A DNA stretch of 8,386 nt from Streptococcaceae bacterium (GCA_031270215.1 JAISYB010000038.1:1-8386); one strand, 5' to 3'. Positions 1 through 6,396 are shown, numbered from the stretch's first letter. The notes: a model not told the origin generated them from the letters alone. Program-made: numbers and translations.

Positions 1-50
1 AATACTCGAATTGCAATTTCACCACGGTTCGCAACTAAAACTTTTTTCAT
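1..50 (-). CDS. pyc: Pyruvate carboxylase, N-terminal 16 codons (partial)
   Basis: Only the start of this gene is in the window; it continues beyond position 1. The visible residues, MKKVLVANRGEIAIRV, are the classic opening of the biotin carboxylase (ATP-grasp) domain. That opening is shared by pyruvate carboxylase and by AccC, the biotin carboxylase of acetyl-CoA carboxylase. Two points favour pyruvate carboxylase. The next codon begins TT, which fits the Phe of the Pyc form (V/I-F-R-A) better than the Ile usual in AccC. The upstream gene is ftsW, and ylaN-ftsW-pyc is a known Firmicutes order. Pyruvate carboxylase makes oxaloacetate from pyruvate and bicarbonate in the cytoplasm, feeding aspartate and glutamate synthesis. 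The ATG at 48-50 has an AAGGAG site at 57-62 with 6-base spacing, which supports this start. Biotin and carboxyltransferase domains cannot be checked. Confidence 0.85.
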   Translation of the reverse strand, partial: MKKVLVANRGEIAIRV

Positions 51-101
51 TGACTGCTCCTTATCAAACACTATTTTCATTTATAATTAACTACCTTTAC
101 T

Positions 102-131
102 ATTCTAGCAAAAGAAAACCTCAACTGTCTA
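102..131 (-). promoter_or_regulatory. Probable promoter of pyc
   Basis: On the minus strand a -10 element TAGAAT (102-107) is preceded directly by TGC, an extended -10. TAGACA (126-131; five of six to TTGACA) lies 18 bases further upstream. It sits about 50 bases before the pyc start codon and after the degraded region, so pyc probably has its own transcript. This is inferred from consensus only. Confidence 0.55.
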
Positions 132-150
132 AATTTTCCAAAGATTAACT

Positions 151-563
151 TCAAAAATATCCGAGCTGTTCGTAAATTAGGTTGATTTGACTTTTCAAAA
201 CGCTTACTCTACTTCCTGTTAGTCGAAGCTGATTGTTCTTCATACCAGAGATTTCAGTTTATTTCTAATGCGATAGAATTTTTCGGCACTCATCTGACTA
301 TGATAAATCGTCTGCTAATAAATCCCTTCATCTCGGCATTAATATAGGAGTGTTTCGCTGCCAACATATCAATCCCGATTTTAAAAATTTCTTCGTTTGA
401 AATAGTTATCTCCTGACCGCACTGTTTTATAAAAAAACAATCCCCCAGCCAGCTCACACTCATTCGTCTGATTTGGATAGGGGTATTTTTAAATAAAATA
501 GCTTGCGTTGTAGCAATTTTAACAATTGAATGTAATCAAACGAATACGGATAGACTAAGTTAA
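151..563 (-). pseudogene. Degraded Mga/M_trans-type transcriptional regulator remnant
   Basis: This 413-base stretch after ftsW has no intact gene, but three consecutive minus-strand frames join into protein-like sequence. Frame 1 is open from before 563 to a TGA at 290-292, about 90 codons, and ends with residues such as EIFKIGIDMLAAKHSYINAE. Frame 2 runs through about 293-240 and reads MSAEKFYRIRNKLKSLV. Frame 3 runs 243-151 and reads KNNQLRLTGSRVSVLK, then QINLIYEQLGYF. Joined, frames 2 and 3 follow the pattern of the second helix-turn-helix of Mga-family regulators (S-x-x-x-L/F-YR-x-x-x-K-L, then N-x-L-x-L-x-G, then a helix with LYE-x-LG). The intact regulator at 6920-8221 has an equivalent stretch around residues 105-150. 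The first HTH, the PRD-like middle and the EIIB-like end are missing. I read it as a gene broken by frameshifts and truncation. The family match is from memory of the pattern, not from a search. A chance open frame remains possible. Confidence 0.4.
431..487 (-). terminator. Possible weak Rho-independent terminator after ftsW
   Basis: On the minus strand AAT-A-CCCC (487-480) can pair with GGGG-G-ATT (446-439), leaving one A/G mismatch and a loop of about 33 bases. A run of seven T residues follows closely (437-431). The position, about 80-130 bases past the ftsW stop and before the pyc promoter, suits a terminator. The long loop makes it weak, and it overlaps the regulator remnant, so it may be accidental. 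Confidence 0.25.
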
Positions 564-1745
564 TCAGTATCCGAGTCGTTCTTTTTTCTCACTGGCAGAA
601 ATATTTAAAACGAAAGCAACAGCAATTCCTAAAACGAGAAGATTGTTCCCACCTTGAGATAGAAATGGGAAAGTGACGCCAGTACTTGGAATAATTCCGG
701 AGATACCACCTAGATTGACAAAGACTTGGATAAGGAACATCCCCCCAATTCCCAGCGCCATCATGGAATTAAATGAATCTTGGCTTCTAATACCGACCTG
801 AATAATTCGTAAAATCATAAAAATTAAAATCGTTAAGATAAGCGTTGCACCGACTAATCCCAGCTCTTCAATAACAATCGAAAAGATAAAATCTGTATGC
901 GCCTCTGGCAAATAACCTCTTTTTTCAATACTATTCCCCAAGCCACGCCCGAACCAGCCGCCATTATTAATTGCAAAATATGAGTTTGCAAGTTGCAGGC
1001 TACCGCCCTTCATATCTTTAAAGGGGTGAAGAAATGCATCAAAACGAGTATAGATGTACTTTGGTATGAATTTACCATGTGTCCAATCAACTACCTTGAT
1101 AAAAATAACACTCAAAATAACGGCAACACTTGTGATAATTGTTCCCCAACGGTAATTAATGCCACTGACAAAAATTAAAACTAAAGTAATCAAAACAAGG
1201 ATTGCTGCATTACCCATATCGGGTTGAATTGCGACTAAAAAAATCATTCCAAGCGTAATGACCCGCCAATCGGTTAGCTTCAGCTTACCCTTTTTCAATG
1301 CGTAAATACCGTCATAATGAATCTCATCTTGGCGTCTAGAGAAGATAAATGCCAAGAACCAAATCAAGATAATCTTTAGATACTCAGCCGGCTGCATACT
1401 AAATCCACCGATATAAAGCCAACCTACCGCACCATTAGTTGCCTGAGAAAATAGCCGTGTAACGATTAATAAGACACCCTCAGTGACAATGACTGCCAGC
1501 ATGACAAATTCACTCTTTAAAAAGGTCAGCTTCATCTGATAGACAAGAGCGATTAAAACCAAACTAATCAGCCAGAAAATAGACTGCTTAATCACATACG
1601 ACATCGAGCCGACTGCCCCGACACCGACCAAACTCGTACCCGTCGCTGAATAGACAATCACTAGACCAACTAGCGACAAGACAAAATAAGGCACTAAGAT
1701 AGAATAATCTAACAAATGGATTTTTTTTATTTTGGTATCAGGCAT
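564..1745 (-). CDS. ftsW: FtsW, SEDS-family septal peptidoglycan glycosyltransferase
   Basis: A 393-residue polytopic membrane protein of the SEDS family, which polymerises lipid II into glycan strands at the division septum together with a class B PBP. About ten hydrophobic segments are visible, the first near residues 14-34 and the last near 365-382. A large extracellular loop lies around 219-283. Family marks in order: GWLYIGGFSMQPAEYLK (109-124), QPDMGNA (174-180), INNGGWFGRGLGNS (259-272), PEAHTDFIFSI (280-290) and PSTGVTFPFLSQGG (353-366). Asp285 in HTDF lines up with the catalytic Asp of RodA/FtsW. The ATG overlaps the ylaN stop as TAATG and has GAGG just upstream inside ylaN, so translation is probably coupled. 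RodA is the alternative, but the ylaN-ftsW-pyc context and the FtsW-like loop favour FtsW. Full length, nothing missing. Confidence 0.93.
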   Translation of the reverse strand: MPDTKIKKIHLLDYSILVPYFVLSLVGLVIVYSATGTSLVGVGAVGSMSYVIKQSIFWLISLVLIALVYQMKLTFLKSEFVMLAVIVTEGVLLIVTRLFSQATNGAVGWLYIGGFSMQPAEYLKIILIWFLAFIFSRRQDEIHYDGIYALKKGKLKLTDWRVITLGMIFLVAIQPDMGNAAILVLITLVLIFVSGINYRWGTIITSVAVILSVIFIKVVDWTHGKFIPKYIYTRFDAFLHPFKDMKGGSLQLANSYFAINNGGWFGRGLGNSIEKRGYLPEAHTDFIFSIVIEELGLVGATLILTILIFMILRIIQVGIRSQDSFNSMMALGIGGMFLIQVFVNLGGISGIIPSTGVTFPFLSQGGNNLLVLGIAVAFVLNISASEKKERLGY

Positions 1746-2023
1746 TATTCCTCATACCCCTTGTAAATCTCGTTATACATTTGATTTAATTGTTTTTCTA
1801 AATCAGCAAGCAACTGCTCCCCCTCAGTACGACTAACTAATTTTAGACGTACGGCAAAGTCGACTTCTTTTGAAAATCCGTACATTTGTGTGTCTAATAC
1901 TTCCTCAAATGCTTTACATTGAGCGATACAGTTTACATTATTTTTATTTTCAATGATTTGTTTGATTTTTTGTGCGTCTTGATACAGAATTTCTCTAGCT
2001 GAAACGCAATTTAAGATTGTCAT
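1745..2023 (-). CDS. ylaN: YlaN/UPF0358 family iron-homeostasis protein
   Basis: A 92-residue soluble helical protein, the usual length for YlaN. The diagnostic block is EEVLDTQMYGFSKEVDFAVR at residues 40-59, nearly the same as in Bacillus subtilis YlaN; the flanks are divergent. In Bacillus and Staphylococcus, YlaN has been linked to iron and to binding Fur, relieving Fur repression; that role is taken from the family and nothing in this window tests it. Three cysteines are present (6, 32, 36). Cys36 sits just before the conserved block, where B. subtilis also has a Cys. The start is ATG with AAGGAG 6 bases upstream, and a TATAAT promoter lies some 40 bases before it. The last base of the TAA stop is the A of the ftsW ATG, so the two genes form one unit. 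Confidence 0.88.
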   Translation of the reverse strand: MTILNCVSAREILYQDAQKIKQIIENKNNVNCIAQCKAFEEVLDTQMYGFSKEVDFAVRLKLVSRTEGEQLLADLEKQLNQMYNEIYKGYEE

Positions 2024-2062
2024 AATCTACTCCTTATGCCTAATATAGACTTTACTTCCTGA

Positions 2063-2091
2063 ATTATAACACATTTTTTCACACCAAAGTT
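2063..2091 (-). promoter_or_regulatory. Promoter of ylaN-ftsW
   Basis: A perfect TATAAT (2063-2068, minus strand) is preceded directly by TGT, giving an extended -10. The -35 region at about 2086-2091 (AACTTT) is poor, as is common when TGn is present. It lies in the 79-base gap after rpmG, about 40 bases before the ylaN ATG. I see no clear Fur box around it. Confidence 0.6.
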
Positions 2092-2102
2092 TGAAAAAAT
2101 TT

Positions 2103-2249
2103 TTAAGCTTCCGTATGTTCGGTGACTCTTCGCTCTTTTGGACAGTACTTTTTCGTCACAATTTTTCCACTATGTGTCGCTTTATTCTTACTTGAAATAT
2201 AATTAACCTGTCCACAGCTTTGACATTTTAAATTGATTTTTACACGCAT
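2103..2249 (-). CDS. rpmG: 50S ribosomal protein L33
   Basis: A 48-residue protein beginning MRVKINLKCQSCGQVNYISS and ending in KKYCPKERRVTEHTEA. It matches the L33 pattern: MRV-x-I-x-L-x-C-x-x-CG at the N-terminus, NYI-x-x-KNK, then KKYCP near the end. L33 is a small protein of the large ribosomal subunit near the E site. Full zinc-ribbon forms have two CxxC pairs. Here Cys9, Cys12 and Cys36 are present but the fourth is Glu39, as in the RpmGB-like forms with CPR-x-K. The C-terminal tail differs from the usual T-LHRETK. It lies 114 bases after coaE and has its own promoter. The AGAAGGA site is 12 bases before the ATG, longer than usual. An in-frame extension upstream is open but has no start codon. 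Several paralogous rpmG genes are normal in this group. Confidence 0.88.
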   Translation of the reverse strand: MRVKINLKCQSCGQVNYISSKNKATHSGKIVTKKYCPKERRVTEHTEA

Positions 2250-2261
2250 GGGAATACGACA

Positions 2262-2268
2262 TCCTTCT
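2262..2268 (-). promoter_or_regulatory. Widely spaced ribosome binding site of rpmG
   Basis: AGAAGGA on the minus strand ends 12 bases before the rpmG ATG at 2249. An earlier ATG touching this site is out of frame and too close to be used. The L33 N-terminus (MRVKINLKC) fixes the start at 2249 despite the long spacing. Confidence 0.5.
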
Positions 2269-2331
2269 ATTGTTAATTCTTGAAAAAATCGATGATAAGC
2301 GTCCTGATGAAAAACAGTTGTCTGAAATAAT

Positions 2332-2359
2332 ATTATAGCAAAATATCTTCACCAAACAA
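2332..2359 (-). promoter_or_regulatory. Promoter of rpmG
   Basis: The minus strand shows TTGTTT (2354-2359), a 16-base spacer, then TATAAT (2332-2337) with TGC directly before it (extended -10). It starts just 5 bases after the coaE stop codon. It predicts a leader of roughly 75 bases before the rpmG start and separates rpmG expression from the murD-coaE run. Confidence 0.65.
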
Positions 2360-2363
2360 GTCG

Positions 2364-2957
2364 CTAAAATTGCTCCCCGAGCTGATTTAATTTTTCCAAT
2401 ACCTCTGCTGTTGTCTGCCTTAAGTCCTGCGAATTATCAATCACAACATCGGCAAGCTTGCGTTTATCTTCGATTGGCATCTGCGCATTAATCCGCGCCA
2501 GACTCTCTGATTTTGAATAATTGTTTCGTGCCATCAGCCGAGTTAGCTGTAGCGACTTCGGTGCATAAACCAGCCAAATTTCGTCAACTAATTGCTGATA
2601 TTCCTGCTCAAATAACAGAGGAATGTCGACAAAAACAACCTTTTCTGCGGATAATTCGGCAAGCAATTGAGTAAGCTTAGCGCGAATAAGTGGGTCAAGC
2701 AATTGATTCAGCCGCTTGCGTGCTCTATCATCATTAAAAATCAAAGCAGCAAGACGGCTGCGATTAAGCTCGCCATCTGTATTTAGTATTGTGCTGCCCC
2801 ACTCATTGACAATAGCTGTGTAGGCAGCTTCTCCCTTCATCTCCAGCTTGCGTACCACTTCATCTGCATCAATCACCGGAAAACGCTCAGCAATCTGGCT
2901 GGCAACAGTTGATTTTCCTGTCGCAATACCACCAGTTAATCCGATTAAATATGCCAT
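2364..2957 (-). CDS. coaE: Dephospho-CoA kinase
   Basis: A 197-residue P-loop kinase that phosphorylates the 3'-hydroxyl of dephospho-CoA, the last step of coenzyme A synthesis. The start is taken at the ATG of MAYLIGLTGGIATGKST: the Walker A loop then lies at residues 9-17, as in the family, with GAGG 6 bases upstream inside the mutM end. The frame stays open 52 codons further upstream, but that part only overlaps mutM and is not CoaE-like. Other marks are DADEVV (30-35), DIPLLFE (111-117), the lid-like region around RLMARNNYSKSESLARI (140-156) and a late DVVIDN (170-175). Length is normal for the family. It begins one base after the mutM stop, so the pair is probably translationally coupled; mutM-coaE is a common lactic acid bacterial pairing. 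Confidence 0.94.
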   Translation of the reverse strand: MAYLIGLTGGIATGKSTVASQIAERFPVIDADEVVRKLEMKGEAAYTAIVNEWGSTILNTDGELNRSRLAALIFNDDRARKRLNQLLDPLIRAKLTQLLAELSAEKVVFVDIPLLFEQEYQQLVDEIWLVYAPKSLQLTRLMARNNYSKSESLARINAQMPIEDKRKLADVVIDNSQDLRQTTAEVLEKLNQLGEQF

Positions 2958-2958
2958 C

Positions 2959-3831
2959 TCACACCTCGCCGTCCAGCTTGAACACTTGAAAGATTCTATT
3001 GTCCTGCTTATCCTCAATTTGACAAGTAGGACAAAAATGCGTGCCACGCCCAGCCAGCTTAATTTTCTCAATCTTCGTGCCACATCTATGACAAGGCAAA
3101 CCGCTTTTACCATAAACCATCAGCTGCTGCTGAAAAGCACCTGCTTCTCCAAGGGCATTTTTATACGTTCGAATGGTAGAGCCACCGAGCTTAACTGCAA
3201 GTGTTAGTACATCAATAATTGCTTGATGAATCGCATAAATTTCAGCTGCTGTTAGTGTTTTAGCAAACCGCTTTGGATGAACCTTTGCTTGCCACAGGCT
3301 TTCATCAACATAGATATTCCCTAATCCGACAACAATCTGCTGATTGAGCAGAACTGGTTTAATCATTCCGCTAGCTTTTAGCAATCCCTGTTGTAATAAA
3401 GTAGCGCTAAACGCCGCGCTAAGCGGCTCAACACCGAGCTTTTTTAGATTCTCTTGATATAGGGCGCTACCCTTTTTAACAAGCTGCAAACGTCCAAATT
3501 TACGAACATCATGATAAACTAATGTACTGCCATCCGTAAAGGTAAAGTAAATATGACAATGTTTACTCTCAATCACCACATCTGGATAATATTCATACTT
3601 GCCTTCCATTCGCAAATGACTAATCAAATCATAATGCGTCAGCGTAAAAATTAAAAATTTTCCACGTCGCTTAATTTCCTCAATCTGCTCGCCAACTAAA
3701 CAGCTCTCAAAATCTGATACGTCCCCCACGATGAGATTATCCCATTTGACTGTGACCTTGCGAATTTGTTTGCCTTGAATTAATTGCATTAAGCCATTCT
3801 TGACAGCTTCAACTTCGGGTAATTCGGGCAT
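2959..3831 (-). CDS. mutM: Formamidopyrimidine-DNA glycosylase (Fpg/MutM)
   Basis: A 290-residue base-excision repair enzyme that removes 8-oxoguanine and formamidopyrimidines and cuts the abasic site. The N-terminus MPELPEVE exposes the catalytic Pro2 and Glu3. Lys58 lies in RRGKFL, the beta-hairpin lysine. Met75 in HLRMEGKY and Arg110-Phe112 in HDVRKFG fit the DNA-void-filling residues. VVGLGNIYVDE is at 167-177. The C-terminal zinc finger has Cys247, Cys250, Cys267 and Cys270, with Arg262 in GRGTHFC, so it looks fully active. It is longer than the usual 270-276 residues because about 20 residues (IEDKQDNRIFQVFKLDGEV) follow the finger, where most homologues stop. The start has GAAAGGA 8 bases upstream and lies 12 bases after murG. 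Nei is excluded by the PELPEVE start and lysine pattern. Confidence 0.95.
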   Translation of the reverse strand: MPELPEVEAVKNGLMQLIQGKQIRKVTVKWDNLIVGDVSDFESCLVGEQIEEIKRRGKFLIFTLTHYDLISHLRMEGKYEYYPDVVIESKHCHIYFTFTDGSTLVYHDVRKFGRLQLVKKGSALYQENLKKLGVEPLSAAFSATLLQQGLLKASGMIKPVLLNQQIVVGLGNIYVDESLWQAKVHPKRFAKTLTAAEIYAIHQAIIDVLTLAVKLGGSTIRTYKNALGEAGAFQQQLMVYGKSGLPCHRCGTKIEKIKLAGRGTHFCPTCQIEDKQDNRIFQVFKLDGEV

Positions 3832-3843
3832 TGTTTAATCCTT

Positions 3844-4935
3844 TCAAACTAATTCTTCAACAATATTAAATAATTTTTCTGACGCCACAGGTTCTCCGGC
3901 ATTCAATGAGGCTTGACTCATGCGCTGATACAATGTTTCATCAGAAAATATCGCCTGAATCTTTTCGGCCAAGCGCTCACCGGTCAAATCTGAATCCTTA
4001 ATCATCTCAACGGCGCCAATATCTACCAAACTCTGCGCATTTTTAGTCTGATGATCTGCGGTAACATATGGACTTGGAATTAAAATTGCCGGCAGACCAA
4101 GACTAGTAAATTCTGCAATCGTTGTCGCACCTGCACGTCCAACTAAAAGCGAGCTGCTGGCTAAAACCTCTAGCATATTATCAATATAGGGTACAATCTT
4201 GACGTTTTTTAACTGATTGGCTTGGTTGAAAGCTGCCTGAAACTCTTGATAATACCGCTCACCTGATGCATAAAGCACCTGATAATTAGCTTTGTCAAAT
4301 AGCGGAATTGCTTCTACAACCGCCTGATTAATCTTTAATGCACCTCTTGAGCCGCCAAAAATCACAACTGTTGGCTGATTATCTGACAATCCATACGCTA
4401 AGAGCGCTTCTGTTTTCTTAATATCCTGAACCTCCTGCGCACGTGGATTTCCCGTTAAGACCGCTTTATCTGCTGGGAATGCTTGAAGCGCCACATCAAA
4501 GCTAACTGCTATCTTATCGACATAACGACTTAAAAATTGATTCGTTACACCGACAACACTATTTTGTTCATGGATTATTGTTGGAATATTTAGCTTTGCA
4601 GCAGCAAAAACAACCGGTGCTGAAACATAGCCGCCTGTGCCAATCACGACATCTGGCTGAAACGAGCGCATTATTTTTTTCGCTGTACGGATACTTTTCA
4701 AAAATAAATAAATTGTTCTAAAATTATCTAAGCTCAAGGAACGCTTAAAGCCTTGAACCTTGACTGTCTTAAATGCAACATCACTTTTCGGGACAATCTT
4801 ACTCTCCAAGCCTTGCCCAGTGCCAACATAAAGAAATTCTGTTTCAGGCAATACTTTTTTTACGTATTTAATAAATGCCAAAGCCGGATAAATATGTCCA
4901 CCAGTTCCGCCGCCAGTCACTAGGATTTTCATCAT
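3844..4935 (-). CDS. murG: MurG, lipid I to lipid II GlcNAc transferase
   Basis: A 363-residue GT28-family enzyme on the inner face of the membrane. It adds GlcNAc from UDP-GlcNAc to lipid I, giving lipid II, the substrate of FtsW in this same window. The N-terminal glycine loop is GGGTGGHIYPA (8-18). GTGGYVSAP (99-107) and HEQNSVVGVTN (122-132) form the acceptor-side motifs. The second domain has FGGSRGALKIN (193-203) and the UDP-GlcNAc-binding stretch GRAGATTIAEF (266-276), followed by LIPSPYVTADHQTKNA (285-300). Length is normal. The first ATG overlaps the murD stop as ATGA, with AAGGGGG just upstream; the second codon is also ATG, so the start could be one codon later. In most Firmicutes divIB follows; here mutM does. 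Confidence 0.95.
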   Translation of the reverse strand: MMKILVTGGGTGGHIYPALAFIKYVKKVLPETEFLYVGTGQGLESKIVPKSDVAFKTVKVQGFKRSLSLDNFRTIYLFLKSIRTAKKIMRSFQPDVVIGTGGYVSAPVVFAAAKLNIPTIIHEQNSVVGVTNQFLSRYVDKIAVSFDVALQAFPADKAVLTGNPRAQEVQDIKKTEALLAYGLSDNQPTVVIFGGSRGALKINQAVVEAIPLFDKANYQVLYASGERYYQEFQAAFNQANQLKNVKIVPYIDNMLEVLASSSLLVGRAGATTIAEFTSLGLPAILIPSPYVTADHQTKNAQSLVDIGAVEMIKDSDLTGERLAEKIQAIFSDETLYQRMSQASLNAGEPVASEKLFNIVEELV

Positions 4936-6293
4936 TTTTCCCCCTTAAATGCTTGAAATAAACTGATAAATTCATCTCCCCGCACTTCAAATGTCGGATA
5001 TTGATCCCAGCTCGCATTGGCAGGAGAAAGTAAAATAATCTCGCCTGTCTGAGCTTCCTGATAAGCTGCATTTGTCGCCTCAGTCAATGTTTCAAAGGGC
5101 TGAATATTGTCAATTCCTGCCGCTTTTCCTGCACTGACAAGCTTATCCTTAGTTTCACCAAAGACAAACAAGCCCTTTAAACCTTTAAGTGATAAAATGA
5201 GTGCGTCAAAGGAATTGCCACGATCTAAACCACCGGCGAGTAAAAATAACTTTGAATTATCAAATCCCGAGAGTGCCATTTGAGTTGCTAGGATATTCGT
5301 TGCTTTGGAATCATTGTAAAATTTAACACCGTTAATCTCACCCAAATATTGCGTCCGATGCTTCACGCCACTAAATTGCGCTAAGACTTGGCGAATAACC
5401 TGCGTTTTGATGCCAATAAGCTTGGCGGTTGCAATCGCCGCTAAGGCATTTTCGATATTATGAAGTCCAGGCACACCGATTTCATCCGCAGAGATAATTA
5501 GCTCCTCTTTAAAATACAAATTACCTGCTAAAAGGTATGCACCGTCCACCTTTTGTTGTGTTGAAAACGGTACGATTGTGGCTTTAGACGTCTTGGCAAG
5601 CTGCACAAGCTCCTCTTGATTAAAATTAAGTACTAAATAATCTTTCGCTGTTTGATTTTCTTGAATACGCCATTTTGCCTTGATATAAGCCTCACGTGTG
5701 CCATGATAATCCAAATGAGCTGAGGAGAGATTCGTAATGACTGCAATCTGTGGCGCTAGGGTTTGAATCCCCATTAGCTGAAAGCTAGATAGCTCTGTAA
5801 CCATTATGCCATCTTTAGCAACCTTCTCAGCAACCATACTCGCAGGAAAACCGATATTTCCAGCTAAAAAGCTCGACTTCCCGCCAGAGATTAAAATATC
5901 GTCAATCATTGTCGTAGTCGTGGTTTTACCGTTTGTTCCAGTAATGGCAATCATCATACCTTCGTTGACTTGATATGCCAGCTCAACTTCGGTAATCACG
6001 GGAATACTTTTCCCTAATGCTTTTTCAATTAATGGATTACTGTAAGGAATTCCTGGGTTTTTAACAACCAGCTCAAACGCTTCATCGAGTAATTCTAATG
6101 GGTGACCTCCGGTAATCACCCGAACACCTAGAGCAATTAAATCCTGCGCTTGTGGGTTTTCTGCTAAAGGCTTGCCATCATTGACCGTCACCATTGCACC
6201 TAACTCATTAAGCAGCTTAGTAGCACTAAATCCACTTCTTGCCAAGCCCAATACTAAAACTTTTTTATTTTCATAATTTTTAATCCGCTTCAT
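4932..6293 (-). CDS. murD: UDP-MurNAc-L-alanine:D-glutamate ligase
   Basis: A 453-residue cytoplasmic Mur ligase that adds D-glutamate to UDP-MurNAc-L-Ala using ATP. Domain 1 is Rossmann-like with VLVLGLARSGFSA (12-24), the MurD form of the nucleotide-binding loop. Domain 2 has the P-loop GTNGKTTTTT (119-128), ELSSFQL (167-173), HLDYHG (193-198) and the probable carbamylated lysine at Lys207 in KAKWRI. HNIENALAA (278-286) leads to domain 3, which has KHRTQ (311-315), NDSKATN (327-333) and LSPANASWDQY (422-432). All expected motifs and the usual length are present. The ATG has AAAGGA 7 bases upstream. No mraY or PBP gene precedes it; an unrelated Phd-like gene lies 103 bases upstream. I found no convincing promoter in that gap (6294-6396), though transcription from the upstream pair is possible. 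Confidence 0.96.
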   Translation of the reverse strand: MKRIKNYENKKVLVLGLARSGFSATKLLNELGAMVTVNDGKPLAENPQAQDLIALGVRVITGGHPLELLDEAFELVVKNPGIPYSNPLIEKALGKSIPVITEVELAYQVNEGMMIAITGTNGKTTTTTMIDDILISGGKSSFLAGNIGFPASMVAEKVAKDGIMVTELSSFQLMGIQTLAPQIAVITNLSSAHLDYHGTREAYIKAKWRIQENQTAKDYLVLNFNQEELVQLAKTSKATIVPFSTQQKVDGAYLLAGNLYFKEELIISADEIGVPGLHNIENALAAIATAKLIGIKTQVIRQVLAQFSGVKHRTQYLGEINGVKFYNDSKATNILATQMALSGFDNSKLFLLAGGLDRGNSFDALILSLKGLKGLFVFGETKDKLVSAGKAAGIDNIQPFETLTEATNAAYQEAQTGEIILLSPANASWDQYPTFEVRGDEFISLFQAFKGEK

Positions 6294-6396
6294 GCTTTCG
6301 TCCTTTACTTTTAAATTTATTTATCTCTAAAAATCAAAACACGCAAACATCGACTCAACAAAACAGTCAAGTATTTACGCGTTTTTAGACAACTAA

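Noticed and set aside
1050..1052. Possible alteration of the FtsW SYGG signature to SQGG
   Set aside because: Gln at residue 364 in FPFLSQGG looks unusual against proteobacterial FtsW, but I recall the same change in lactic acid bacterial FtsW, and the catalytic Asp285 is intact. The position given is approximate only.
993..1178. Plus-strand open frame of 61 codons
   Set aside because: It lies wholly inside ftsW on the other strand, has low-complexity Asn/Thr-rich sequence and no family pattern.
2070..2102. AT-rich inverted run after rpmG as a terminator
   Set aside because: The complementary A and T tracts have no GC stem and no proper loop, so it is not a credible Rho-independent terminator.
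2958..3113. N-terminal extension of coaE into mutM
   Set aside because: The frame is open, but the extension has no CoaE motif, and the Walker A loop requires the start at 2957, where a ribosome site is present.
2848..3207. Plus-strand open frame of 119 codons
   Set aside because: It is antisense to the coaE-mutM junction, both of which are clearly real; its sequence matches nothing I know.
4868..5071. Minus-strand frame of 67 codons at the murD-murG junction
   Set aside because: A frame-shadow of murD and murG, which both have full motif sets there.
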